Origin: Tubiluchus corallicola
Lineage: Eukaryota > Priapulida > Priapulimorpha > Priapulimorphida > Tubiluchidae
Length of the DNA stretch: 64,000 nt
Direction: 5' to 3'
NCBI GenBank assembly: GCA_030141605.1
Contig: JAQGDQ010000812.1
Span: forward strand, 1-64,000
The position numbers and the translations under genes are program-made. The notes beneath the pieces were generated by a model that was not told where the DNA came from, searched no databases, and was given only the letters and a program-made list of their open reading frames with translations. Positions 1-35,100 of this stretch are shown piece by piece; the stretch's first letter is position 1; each line of letters opens with the position of its first letter.

Positions 1-1
1 T

Positions 2-265
2 TTCGAAAATAAAAAAGTTCTTATAATGGGCGATTTCAACCTTGATATTTTAGCTACAAACACACTGGCATACAAAACATACACAGAGCTTTTAAAACAA
101 TATAATGTCCACATACTTAACAACAATAAACCTACTCGAATTTCTAAAACATCAGCCACAGTAATCGACCATTTCATTTCGAATAGTAACAATAATTTCG
201 TAGCATATGATACTTTCCCGTGTGATTATTCAGATCATCATTTCACAATATTAGTAGATAAATGA
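2..265 (+). pseudogene. LINE endonuclease domain, C-terminal part
   Basis: The frame is open from the window's left edge (position 2), so the domain starts upstream. It shows the MGDFN strand with the catalytic Asp/Asn and, near the end, the SDH motif typical of EEP-family endonucleases of non-LTR elements. It stops at 263-265, and the stop overlaps the next ATG (262-264) as ATGA. Endonuclease and RT are normally fused in one ORF2, so I read this junction as a frameshift in a decaying copy, though coupled re-initiation cannot be excluded. Marked broken for that reason. Confidence 0.8.
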
Positions 266-1857
266 CCCCACAGCATAATAATAACCAAAATTCAGTCTGG
301 CATTTAATGAGAGACTACGCCCAATACAACAAACATTCATACTTAATCGACTTAGCAAAAATGAACTGGACCTCCATATATATGACTGATAAAATAGATA
401 CACAAGTTAATATTCTGACATATAATGTCGAATATTGCCTTAATGTACATGCACCATATAAAAACGTAAAGCAAATCCCACAACAAAGCAATCTCAATAA
501 CGAAAGTACCTGGACAACACCTGAACTTGACAAACTAAGAATAGCGAAAAACAGAATGTATAATATATGGGAAAAGAACAAAACTAAAAACAATCATAAC
601 AATTATAAAAAAAAGAGAAATCAATTTAATAATCTTAATAAATGCTTGAAAAATAAACATATACAACAACAATGTAAAAACGCAACAAATACCAAAGAAA
701 AATGGAAAATTATTAACAATGTCATAAATAAATGCCGTAACAAACTAACGCGTGTTGACGAAATTAAGATCAACAACACTGTTATTACAAAACCCAAAGA
801 TATTGCCAACGCGCTAAATGCAATATTCCTGAATCTTGGAAATTTTAAGGGAGTGGCTTCTCATATTAGCAATAATATAATTAATAAATTAAAAAACAAA
901 TCGTCTAACACAGTATTCTCATTCAAAAGCGTCACAGTAGGAGAAATTAACGACATATTAAATAACCTAAGTTCCAACAAAGGGAGTGGACCATCAGATA
1001 TTCCTATCAAAATTCTAAAAGATAGCGCATCTGTAATAGCCCCGCATATGACTTACATTGCTAATCAGATAATTATGAGAGGCGAATTTCCAACGGTATG
1101 TAAAATGGCAAACGTGACTCCAATCCATAAAAAAGATCCAAAATGTGATCCCATGAATTATCGCCCAATTTCCGTAATCCATTGTTTCGGCAAAGTTTGG
1201 GAAAGGGTAATTTATGATCAGATAAATTCATATGTAAATAAACATGAACTTTTATCAAAACATCAGTTTGGCTTCCGTAAACACCATTCAACCATTGACG
1301 CCCTAATACACACAACAGAAAATTGGAGACATAGTTTAGACAACAAGCAATACATTTTAGCAGCATTTTTGGATTTAAGTAAAGCTTTCGATAGCATTAA
1401 TCACGAACTACTTTACGATAATTTAAAACAAATCGGATTAGATTCGATATCGTTAAAACTGATACAAAATTATCTCAAAGATAGACAACAACGAGTAAAG
1501 TTAGATACAACCAACTTTTCTGACTGGGCCACGTTAAACAGAGGTATACCGCAAGGAACACTACTAGGTCCGTTATTATTTTGCCTATATATAAACAACA
1601 TATCCAGTGTATTAAAACACTCACAAATAACGCAATACGCTGATGACACTACAATCTACATAGCCTATGAAAATGTCCAAACTGCAAAAAATTATTTAGA
1701 AGAAGATATAAAAAATATAAATATGGCATTTAGTCATTACAAGCTAAAAATGAATAATGACAAAACAGAATTCATGATACTGTCACCCTCATTAAATACT
1801 AATGATGCATCATCAACCACTTTGACAATAGATAATGCTGTAATCAAAAAAAACTAA
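262..1857 (+). pseudogene. LINE reverse transcriptase, frameshifted copy
   Basis: 531 codons. The first 150 or so are a basic, Asn/Lys-rich linker. RT motifs follow: the NYRPIS fingers motif, the QFGFRKHHST segment, the DLSKAFDS motif A with its catalytic Asp, the GIPQGT motif, and the YADDT catalytic box, so the active-site residues are intact. The frame ends at 1857 after a run of eight A residues. One base away the thumb region continues (FLGIQVD, then the segment ending at 2179), and a third frame carries the rest of the tail to about 2548. The frame breaks make it unlikely to be active as sequenced. A homopolymer sequencing error at 1846-1853 would be the simplest alternative for that break. 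Confidence 0.9.
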
Positions 1858-2825
1858 CAATGTTAAATTCCTGGGCATACAAGTAGACAATAATCTTTCA
1901 TGGGATGATCACTTTAATAACATATACACAAAAATGGCATCTAGCACATCATATCTCCGACAAGTTAAAGGGCAACTAACAAAGGAAACTAAAACACTAA
2001 TATATAAAACTTTAGTTCTACCACACTTCTTATATGGATGTACGCTACTTCAAAAAACCAAAAGAGAAAATTACTTAAAATTAAATCTCCTTCAAAACTA
2101 TGCATTGAGATTGATAGCTGGGTACTCATACAAACACAAGGCAGGTAGACAAAAATTCAAGCTTCAACAACTAACCTGAGAAAAACTTTAAAATTCCCAA
2201 TCATTGAAGCACACAAAGAATATTTTACTCTGCTTTTTATATTTAAATACATTAACAACATCAGCAAACCATTCCAGAATAACAGATTTACCTTTTTTCC
2301 AAATCCTATCGTTAATTCCAGAACATTCAATCTAAAACAAATTAGGACAAATACCCACTATGGAACGAACTCTGTAATCAAACAAGCAATTTTACTTTGG
2401 AATTCTCTACCATTACAGGTTAAACAAATCAAGTCCCTATCGGCATTTAAAACAAAATTAAAATCACTAATATTAACCAGATATGAAATACCATCACAGA
2501 CAACATACACACTAATTCAGAATTCATATACCCACGGCCATATTAATTAAATCATAGTTTTTTTTTATATTTTTTTGTGTATAGTTGTAAATATGTTTGA
2601 TTTTATTCGTCATTACTGCACAGTAGTTTAGATTGCACTGACGCATTTGCCTTCAGCAGTGTAAGTTTTTATTAACTAACACTGATTGATTATCTCTATA
2701 AAGTTTTTATCAGTGATTATCAATGTTTTTAATGGCAAATAAAGATTATTATATATATATATATATTAATCAATGTGTTTTAACTGGATACTTGCTTAAT
2801 GTGGGATTTTGTTAATACTGTTCTA

Positions 2826-24807
<21,982 letters not shown>

Positions 24808-26597
24808 CAATCATTTAATGCCGAATGGCGTATTCGCATGACATTGTCAATCTAATGCTACTGTGTGAAGTCCAAATATAAATGGAGAGACATTTCGGGC
24901 ATGAGTGTTACGGACTTCTAGCAATTCCTGATTTCGTATGGACTTGTAGCTATGCAATTATAGCACCAATGTATCATAATAATCGCCAACATGTGCCAAG
25001 TATAATTGTAATGATGTAAAACACCCTGCCATTTGGCATTAATTTTGAATGTTGGAAGTTATCGAATTGTTAAAAGCAGTGACGGGTAGTCATAGTGACT
25101 AGTCATTATGAAAAGTCTGAAAACCAAAGAAAGCAGCATGATTATATAAATCACTGTATGTTTGGCATATGATTATAGTATAATAATCCATTTCTGTCTA
25201 GAAAGTTTACGTAAGCATAATCAGTGTATCATCACATTACTGATCTTGTGAATATGTATATAGAACTAAGGCCTAACATTAATTGATTGTACAGTTTATA
25301 AGTTATTTTGATACATTTGTATGTTGTTACAAGCGTCGAGTTTAGCTTGTTGGTATGTGTGAATAATTTCGTGCTAGGCCAACTGGTGGTCAAGTATTTA
25401 ATCAAGCATAACCCTAATTGAATGTTTTATTCTTATTGTGTTAACATTTTATCCTTATTTATTTTTATAGAATACGTCCTCCAGCTGTATCATTTAGTGA
25501 TTTTACTAGGTTGTATATGTACAGAAACTAATAATAACTTAATAAGAACAATTTTGTTGGCATATGCTTTGAAGAAGTCAATTTTAGTATGTTTTATGTT
25601 GCAAAAAAAAGAAAAATCTAGAAAGTGGTTTTAATTTTGGGTTAGTGATTCTTGCACTGAGACTTCTGACCTCTTACTAGGTTCATACTCATTGACACAT
25701 TTGCAAACATTTGCTCATTGACAATAGAACGATGAGTACTCATGTTTGAAATAAGGGAATTATTTTGAAATAGTAGTTAATGTATGTGAGTACACTTGGT
25801 TTAACAGTGCATTTTATCTGTTTAAAAATATTAAGCTGTTTTTATAATTCTAGTTTTCTCTTTATTGTAATAGCCAATTTACTAGTCTGATCTAGTACGT
25901 CTAGTTGATCATAATTATTACTGTGTTGTTAATATAAAGTCTAACAAGCTGCATTTGCACGTGTCCAAAAACTGTCATTTGAAAACAGATTTTCTTGTAG
26001 ATAAATAAAATCTGACAAACATCGAGGGCAACTTATTGGTACTGCCATCTGTTTGGTGGCAGAATCTTTGGAACGTTGCCAAATCTTTAAAACTTTAGCG
26101 GCACTTTCATCATCGGAAATTTCCTTCAGAATTCGACCTCACATTTTTCAGTCGCGTTTTGCAACATATTTTCATTCAGATTTCATGAAACAGATTGTAC
26201 CAATCTCTATGGCACTCATATAAACAGCAATTTCTGTGATTTTCTGATGATTTTGCACTCATCATGTTTTAAGTATTTTACATTAAAACGTAAATAATGG
26301 CGCCCGTCCGTCATAAAACTTTATTATACTTATCTTAATTTACTAATATATTTGGTGTGTACTAACCAATGTGCTTATTCTATTCTTAGAGTCAATGGTG
26401 GTTATTTTTAGTTTTAATTTACTCATCTATTTTGTTTTCGTTCCTTTAATTCTTGACCTGCCACTACAACATGGAAAAGAATGCAGAAGCGGGTAAGAAT
26501 TTGCCAAAACTGTTTTTGGGCATTGTGGTTTTTTTGAACTTTCATACCAATCGTACCGTTTTGTTAGTTTCGAGTACATGTATTTTACTTGCACTTT

Positions 26598-26783
26598 TAA
26601 GGGGCATACACACGCACAATATAACTGTCAGTTAGCTTGTGTAATAATATTGAGCATCTGCACGTAGACGTCAGCTATATTTAAGGTTATGCAATATTAC
26701 TCTGATATGTGTATGTATCAAACAGAAATACATATTGTGTAATATAATTGTCAATTATATTTTGCACGTGTATGTTCCTTTAG
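26598..26783. mobile_element. MITE-like element with ~38-bp inverted ends
   Basis: The left end reads AAGGGGCATACACACGCACA. The right end on the other strand reads AAAGGAACATACACGTGCAA. Both continue into ATATAA.TG(T/A)CA, with roughly 80% identity. The interior is AT-rich and non-coding. Target duplication is unclear (a TA or TTA dinucleotide-type site is possible). Confidence 0.6.
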
Positions 26784-28294
26784 TGTATTTTATTTTTGCC
26801 CTTCGAAAAGTTGTAATGTAATGTGATTTCCAGAATTTGTTTTTGATATTCTAAATTAATTACTTAATTTTATGTAACTCTTGCAAAAGTTATTAGATAA
26901 TGAATGTTGCGACTAATAAGGAAAGTAACTGTCTTATATAGGTGTTAAAGGTTGTGTTTGTTTGTTTACTTAGCATGCTTAACTACTTTATTTATTTGTA
27001 ATTATTAGCCTTAATATTGCTGTGCAATAAATTGTGATGAACTGTCAATTTGCTTGTAAAGTACTTCCCTGCTGTTTACAAAAGATATCCCTCGAGTTCT
27101 GAAACAAAAATAAAAAGTACATGTATAATGTGACTGGGCCTAATCTTTGACAAATTTTTTTATGTCAGTAAGAATGGAAACAGTTGAGTTGTTACTCAGA
27201 GTACTTGGCAACTGAAAATAAGCAGTGCCTAAGATGGTCTCTGAATGGATGTGTGACCATTCAACACTTGCTTGGGACAGTTTCTGTTGCAATTCTAGTT
27301 TTAGCTGTTTACCTTGTAGAAGAAGACTGGATTTACATCTGAACCTAACACATCTGAACATAAGAGACCCCAACTGGTTCCATTATAATAAGAGCTCTAG
27401 GTTCGGGTCTCCATCCACGCTCAATATTGAATATACGGGATTCCACTTGCAATGTGTCAAGCTTTGTTTAAAAAAGAATTGGTCTGTGTCATATGACATA
27501 GTTATATGTAACTAGGGCAATGATGAAGTTGTATAAAGATGATTATCAGTATGGAGGCTCATACATGATATGGCTTATGTACTAAGACAATTTGCATTAC
27601 AGGGGAATTGTAAGAGAGGCAGAGAAGTAAGTGGAGGAAGTAATAACTACATAGTAAGGAGAAATGAGGGGAAAATTTGTATTCCAGGTACACATTCGGT
27701 ATATATACTATAAAACCTCATTGTAATGCCTCCTCTTATAATGCCAATCTGGCGTAGCACCCAAATGTTTGGTGAAACAGTTGTCTACATTTGCATGGAC
27801 ATGCATGCGTGCTTTTCGTTATGATGTCAAACTCGCTTAACACATCAGTATACTTTATTGTCTGTACTGCTGTATACACTTATATACAAAAATTTTATGA
27901 CGGGAGGGATTCATTTCATCAATAATGGGTGGATTGTTTTTTTTTTGAAAACTCAGATATTTTAGATAAAGATCAGGTGTCTAAAGGTGTTCATTTCACC
28001 GATAAAGGTGGCAGTGTAATTAGTAACCATCAACATTTGCATGAAATACAAAAAACTGCAACATATGAAACATTGTTTCAGTTTAGTATTAGTTTCAACA
28101 CAACACAGCTAAGAATAAGTTATTACAACATAAATGTACAGTGTTAACAAAATTGAGGGAAGCAAAGAAACATTTCTGGTTCTACGGCAAAAAGTGCAGA
28201 GCAATGTGAACTTAGTTACACAGATTTTCTACTACTCAGGCATTCCATGGTGGAACATATTTGATATTGCCCAGTTCTCAACACATACTCTAGT

Positions 28295-28312
28295 TATATA
28301 TGTATATGTATA

Positions 28313-28361
<49 letters not shown>
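28295..28361. repeat. (TA)n / (TATG)n microsatellite
   Basis: About 65 bases of alternating TA with TATG and TACA interruptions. The open frame that crosses it on the plus strand is an artefact of the repeat. Confidence 0.9.
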
Positions 28362-28364
<3 letters not shown>

Positions 28365-29031
28365 ACAAATTATATTTTGCCCACCATAAACCTATTTACA
28401 GATAGTCCACAATCTTTATTTCAAGCATTTGTTGTCCACTAAACTTTGCAACGTATAGCAGATATATCATAATTACTTTACTTATAGCACAACATCAACA
28501 CTTTGTACACCAAGAAGATTAAATTTTCTATGATATTAGTTCCTTAGATTTCGTAATTATAAGTTAACCAGTTATTTGCAGCTATTTTTTTCTTTTTGAA
28601 AACAGGTACTCAGTGCACATGACAAACTTGAAGAGATGAATGCCTGCATAAATATTTTGCACTGGTATTTACAATTCTGGTTTGAGATTCTGAGGGGCCA
28701 TTATGCAAAATCTGTGTGAGCCTTAAGACTCTCGATTGCAACATCTTATAATCCAAACTACAGATATAAATGCCGGACATGTGCAAGAAAGAGACTGCTG
28801 ATCTGCATATCAGTCAATACTTTGCAAGTGTGTCTGATAACTACTTTTTTGCCAAACAACGTGGCACCTATTGTTTGCCTAACAACAGAATGCTGTTCTT
28901 GTTTAAGAACAATCGAACTCATTGTTTACTTCACCATTTGCGTAGGGCTAGTCTCTTTCTTATGCACGCACAGCAAATAAAATTATGTCCAAAGGTAACA
29001 ACTACAGTTTTCAAAGCCGATGAGAGGTTGT

Positions 29032-29135
29032 TCAGTTTGCCATCGTGGAATTCTCTCCTTCTCTGCTATCCTGGTTTTGGTTCACACTGGCCTTTTCTCC
29101 AAATTCTTCCAAACACAAATGACAACTCCAGCTAC
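29032..29135 (-). other. Terminal exon of the DPF gene, 8 kb from the previous exon
   Basis: The acceptor TATTTTCAG is followed by a phase-1 continuation that reads [20 protein letters not shown], the conserved end of the second PHD finger and tail of DPF proteins, then a short Ser/Asn/Glu-rich end and TGA at 29034-29032. The preceding exon (37222-37141) ends in …SEPPE plus one base, which this exon completes. The match in phase and motif places it in this gene despite the gap. Confidence 0.9.
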
Positions 29136-32100
29136 CTGAAATAAAACATCACAATAATTTAAGAAACAGTTACCATCAAAAAGTTATGAATTCATTCTAT
29201 TCTAAATATAATGTACGTAAAATTCGATACGAGTTCCAATACAAGCAAACTGAAAAGGTCTACTAATAAGTTTACTGTCGAGAATCTACAAAATTTCCGA
29301 CACATAGTTGAAAAAAATAATCGGAGATATTTTTTATAATAATAACTGGTGTTACAATAATGACTAACAAGAAAAGTAATGCACAAACATTATATGTTGA
29401 TACACATTCTAAGCAAGATACATGCAACAGAGCTTGAGATTAAACTGTTCTCTTTGCCCTAGTGATGACAGTTTTAAAAATGCATTGTATTCCAATTCTT
29501 TCTCTTTCTGAAAAGTTGTAGAAGCAGATAAGAGAACTCTTTCCAATGCCCTGCAAAATCTCTCATGCCTTAAGGAAACAAGGTAACAGATGAATGATAA
29601 CATACCGTAAGGAAACCAAAGTTAAGTAATGACGAGCTTGCTCAGCAAGCGGATGGATGAACATGCTATGTTGTCTCCGGTGCTATTTACCTTGTTAGGT
29701 AACAGATGAATGATAACATACCGTAAGGAAACCAAAGTTAAGTAATGATGAGCTTGCTCAGCAAGCGGATGGATGAACATGCTATGTTGCCTCCGGTGCT
29801 ATTTACCTTGTTGAGGAAAAAACTAGATGCATTTGAATATACAGTTATGACACCTCTGCCTGTTCAGTTTCTTACTTTCACCTCCAAACAGAGAATTATT
29901 ACGGAGCTAGATTCGGAAACTGCTACAAGCATCTGACCACTGACCTACCTTACAGTTTATCAAAATGGAACAGCAAATTTTGAAGAAATCGGGTAGAGTG
30001 GTTCAGAAGAATGGCATGTGGAAGTTCAGTGAACTTCCCACAGAAACTCAAAAGACCCGCAAAAGAACCGATCAGGCACCAAACTTAGTTTTAAGTATTA
30101 CCGGCTCGCCCTAGGTGTATTCCTGTGTGACTAAAACTGAAGCATTCTGTCCAAAAATAGCATATTTTTGTAAACGGTCCTGAGTCAAAAAGTAAAATCA
30201 TCATTGAAATGATGACCAACTGATCTATCCGACGTAATATGTATATATATATATATACATACATATAGATATAGTAATATATTATCGTATAACTATGGTA
30301 AGTTTTTCAGCGTTTTACAGCATATACGCATTACGCAGTGATATCACCAACAGTTAGCTGGTAAATACGAAAATAAATGCAAACTGAGCGAGGCGTAAAG
30401 CAAATACTTCAAACAACGGCCGAGTTTATTCATTTTAACCGCATGCGCAATTTTATAATGGGAATTTTCGTCTTTAGTTTGGATAGCACAGAATTGGTGT
30501 AAAGAGCTCCTCTACTCTGTCAGTATTTGAGTCTTTGTTTTTTTAAATATTGTGGAGCATCTGTATACGTAAGAATACAAAAAATGTTACAAATTATGCA
30601 TTAGAACAAAAATTCACCTAGTTAATTTTACTGAATATATTTAAAATATGACTTTTATACATAATTTTATTATAATTTGTATCTCCATGTCACTGAAGCA
30701 CTTTTGCAGCTAGTAACCTACTAACTGATGTTTGAAAAGTAAACTACACTAAATACCTGATAATATTTAAACTATTAGAAAAGCATTTTAACATGAAAGA
30801 ATAACTGTGTACGTTATGTGATTGAGAAATACTTGGGTTTTCTTAAAATTGCCGTGACTTTGTAACCATTTTTCATCTAATTTATAAACCAAAATTTGTA
30901 GTTTTAGAACACAGAACAAGAGTTTTCATTTGCTGTATTACACAAACATCCATGTGAAATTTTTTTGCCCTAACGGGCCAAATTTAGAGCCGTTCAATGT
31001 GCTTTTCCTATTGAATCCCAATGATTCCAGATTTTCGTGTTTGTTCATATTTTTAACTAAATAGTGAGAAGAAACTCCTGAGAATTTATAGACACGTAAA
31101 AAAAGGCTTGATTAAGTACTGCTTAAAACGTTTTTATTTTTATTCACAAACCTAATTTATAAAATTTTTGCACTTATTTGTCTGTTGCAGATTTCAGCAC
31201 ACATTTCAAAAATGGAAACCGACTATGAATCCAGAGAAGATAGCAAACATAAAAAGCTATGCTCAACACAAAACCTCGTTATGTCAGAAAAATTTTGTGA
31301 TGTTAGAGAATGTGTTGTTGTGTTAGAAAAATTAGAAAGGCTTAAGTCTGAAACAAAACAAGTGGAAAATGCCTCACAAAAAAAGCACATTACTAAAAAA
31401 CAACATGCTGATGCTGATAGCAAACAAAGAAAAATTGACAAACTCATCAAAGCACCACCTGTGAATAAAATTTGCACAGCATCAAAGAAAATGAGCACTT
31501 ACGAATGCCCCGAATGTGAGATAATATTATCAACATTACTGGAGCTCAGAGATCATCTTTCAGCTCATGTCAATGAAAAAGTTTGTGAGAAGACTGATGG
31601 TGGCAACGTGTCCACAGAGAACAATGAGACATGTCAGAGTGTAAATAGTGATTTAACTTTGCGTTGTGTCAATTGCAACAGATTTGTTGTTAATGTGACA
31701 CACTTGGAGAAGTCCAGTCAAAATATTATGAACTCAGTTTTACAACCATCTCTCAGTTGCGACCAGTGTGCACCGACTTCTTGCAGTTCACCGGTATTAG
31801 CAACGTATTCATCAAAAAACTACACTGCTAATTCATCAAGCAACAATACGAAGTTTGGTCAACTCAGTGATGTCGGGGTGTCAACACGTGTCGATCATTG
31901 TGGTGATAACTTTTTGCAAAATGCAGCACTGAAATCTCACATTGTTGGCAAGCATGCCGTGTCCACAAAAAAGGAAATGAATGCAATCCCTAATGAAGGG
32001 AAAGTTATTAAAAAAGAGTATGCAGTAGAAACAGCAGACTTGTTTATACATGCAAAGGAAAATAAGGAAGCTATCAAATCTTGCAGCTTAATGTTCAAAA

Positions 32101-35100
32101 GCCCTGATCACTTTCTTAGACATATTAAATCTAACGCTCATCAAACAGAAAAGAAAACAGTTCCCAGAAAGGCAAGCAATGAAAAACACAACGATGAAGA
32201 AACCACCTGTTTATCAAATGACCAAGAGTATGAAAGTGATACCTGCATTAAACAATATTCAGGTGCAAAAAGAGGTAGGCCTACAAAATGCAGAACTGTT
32301 TATTACTCGTGTGATGAATGTAGTATCAAAGTTCGTGGACCAAAAAGAAATTTGAGGCGTCACAAGAATAGAATACATAGAAAGGTAAGACCACATAAGT
32401 GTGACCAATGTCCAGCAAAGTTCTACTCCTCATCAGAGTTAGTTGTGCATTTAAGAAATCATACGGGTGAGAAGCCATACATTTGTCACCAATGTGGACG
32501 TGATTTCAAGTATTCTACCGGCTTAAAGGAACATGAACGACGAGCTCACACTGGGGAAAAGCCTTACAAGTGCCAGGAATGCAGCAAGGCATTTCACAGC
32601 GCAGCCATGTTACGCTACCATAAGCGAACTCATGATCCTGACAGTGTAAAGAAAATTCTCTGTGAGCTGTGCGGAAAATCATTTCCAACGGATCGCATCA
32701 AATCACACGTTTACCTAGTGCACTGTGAGGATGGGAAGCCACCTTTAAAGTATGAGTGCAACCAGTGTGATGCTAAGTTTCGTTATAAACACTGTCTGGC
32801 CTATCACTTGAACAGACATGCTGGTTCAAAACCTTTTAAGTGCGAATATTGCTCAGCTGAGTTCGCTAGTCCTGGAGGTAGGAATAATCACTACAAAAAA
32901 CATGAAGAGGATAAGAAATATAGATGCAATGAATGTGGAAAGACTTTTGGCTGGTTAAGCAATCTGAAATACCATATGCGCACACATTCAGCGGAAAAGA
33001 ACTACCAATGCCAGTACTGTGTTTCAAAATTTCGGTACAATAGTAATTTAAGAGACCATCTCAAAAGGATACATAACAAGATATTGAATTCAGCAACAAC
33101 ATTAGATGGCGAGCCAAGAAGAGGTGGAAGAGAAAAACAAAACTTTGGAGCACAGACGAAGGGTAAGAAAAAAACTGGAAAAACCACGATTTGTAAGAAT
33201 AACTTTGAGTGTGCTCAGGATCATGTTACTCACAGAAAAATGAGCAAATATGTGTTTGATCAATGTGATCAGAGTAACTCAGATTTACTGGCTGAATCTA
33301 AAGAACAAATTACTCTACCCATGACTTTCCATCCACAAAGCAGCAAGTCAACGGTAACATTACGAAACAGCAGTGCATTAAATTTTCAACCAAATTCTGT
33401 TGTGCTATTTAATACAGTGCAGGGATATCCTAGCATTCAGCAAACTTCTTGGGTAACAACATTCTCAGCAACTGACTTCAACCATTCTTGAAGAATGGAT
33501 AGGTAACTAATACATTCAGGTTTTATTGGGTCAAGTGAAAATTAATTAGTAAAAAATGGCGGCATTAAAATTAAAAAGAAAAGTCCATTAATTTATAGAG
33601 GGTAAAAGTAAAAATTAATTAGACTGACCCAGTAAGATGAATGTTGACCCTATTAGATTGAGAAGATGAAACCTATGTATGAAACAACAAAATTCATAAG
33701 CTTTTTAGGTGTGTTATTTTTAAAAAAATTTTAATATCAGATACATTAAATAATATCTTGTACATTACACTTGCATCTGTTAATTTATTTGTCTGTTAAT
33801 CGACTGTGTGTAAATCATTCCTTATGAATTTTGGATTTTTGCAGTCATTGTCTGCTAATTTGCTGTGTCACTTTCAGCACTATTTGTTACTGTCTAATAT
33901 TACATTTATTTATGAATGCTATATTACATCTAAATGTATTTATAAATACTATATTACATGTGTTTATGAATGCTATTAATCTTTCACCTGCAAACAAAAT
34001 TCGACTCCCCCCATTTCGCACAGCTGTCCTTTTAACTCTACAAATTGAAGTTTCTTTTTATTCAGTTACTCTCCAAGCTCCCAGCACTCGAGGGCAGTAT
34101 GATGGCAGATGAAAGCATTCGGATACATTTTCCCAGCGGTCATTAACCATTTACTTAACCAAGCTCAACACTGCTTAACTTATGCAGTTAAAACTCATCG
34201 TGATCAATTGGCTATATCCTTCGCTCAGTTCAAATTTCTTGTTAACTGTTGTCAAAACCTCTGTTCCTAAGGCTTCTATACATAGAATACAGTTACGTAA
34301 ATACGGTCCATTAGCACATAAGCTGTACCAACTGTTTCAAACAGAGAGCGTTTTAAGCAGAGTTCGATGAATTGTACTCAGATTGCCAGGTTGACTATAG
34401 CGATTATAGCGAAGCTATAAAATTCATGTAAGAAATAGTAATATGTAAGGCCTATGCAGTAAGACAAGCACAAAATGAATAAAAAATGTAAGCCTTAAAT
34501 CTGGTGTCTTAAATTTGAAGATAAAACTATGACATATTTGTGTTTTTTCTTTTTTATACGCTTTAACTAGTGATTTATGATAATTCAAATTGGGCCCCGC
34601 GCACATGCTCGAGACGAGAACGCTGTGATGAATTAACGAGCATCCAATGTGCACGAAGTTTCTTGATACTGTGAATGCAGTGAAACCATTCAGACTGACA
34701 TCGTATATGTATGTTTCGATGTTTTTTACTGATCGTTTGTTTACTTGTTTTGTAATTTCATTTTATTCCACTGCAAAATATATTATAAATAACTGGAATT
34801 TAGCACACTTATGAGGGCCTGCATCTGTTCTTGCTCCTGAGCTAATGTATTCTGAGGTCCGGAAAACGAAAGAACCCAAGGAAATTGCTACTCTTATTAC
34901 AATTCAACAGCATAGTAGATTCTCTTAATTCAGCAACTTTGACACAAAGCTGCTCGTCATGTCATGAGAATGCTCACAATGCATGAGAATACGGAAAGAA
35001 TATGGTTTTTACCATCTGAGTGCAAACATGCTTTTGTACCATAGAGCAAGCTGGGAATCAGCATGCAGCGACAGGATTGACTTAATTTTGACGGTTGTAG

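Larger units (their letters stand above)
1..2766 (+). mobile_element. Non-LTR (LINE) retrotransposon, Jockey/CR1-like, open at the window's left edge
   Basis: The sequence shows, in order, the end of an apurinic-type endonuclease domain (MGDFN motif at 26, a later SDHH motif before 265), a full reverse transcriptase domain, and a C-terminal tail. The 3' end is AT-rich and stops in a short TTA/TA tract at about 2739-2766. The coding frame is broken at three places: near 262, at the A-run near 1850, and near 2160. It is otherwise well preserved to the stop near 2548. By family knowledge the endonuclease nicks the target and the RT copies the RNA there. The 5' part lies outside the window. The clade (Jockey, CR1 or L2/Rex-like) is inferred from RT motifs only. 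The element ends about 60 bp before the splice acceptor of the first coding exon of the PLEKHH-like gene. Confidence 0.9.
24808..29031. other. PLEKHH-like 3' UTR and convergent intergenic region
   Basis: This stretch lies between the PLEKHH-like stop codon (24805-24807) and the DPF stop codon on the other strand (29032-29034), so the two genes converge. Candidate AATAAA signals for the plus-strand gene are at 26004-26009 and 27026-27031. For the minus-strand gene there is one at 28415-28420 (TTTATT on the plus strand). A MITE-like element sits at 26598-26783 and a TA tract at 28295-28361. A minus-strand open frame at 27140-27373 is discussed in the findings. I see no other gene. Confidence 0.6.

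Noticed and set aside
315-1366. Minus-strand open frames over the LINE.
   Set aside because: They are shadows of the plus-strand RT and have no recognisable domain.
28134-28442. A 102-codon plus-strand frame with Tyr/Ile/Val-rich middle.
   Set aside because: Its middle is translation of the TA microsatellite, and the ends show no splice or domain support.
28770-29144. A 124-codon plus-strand frame.
   Set aside because: It overlaps the DPF terminal exon on the other strand, which has strong motif and phase support. The plus frame has no recognisable feature.
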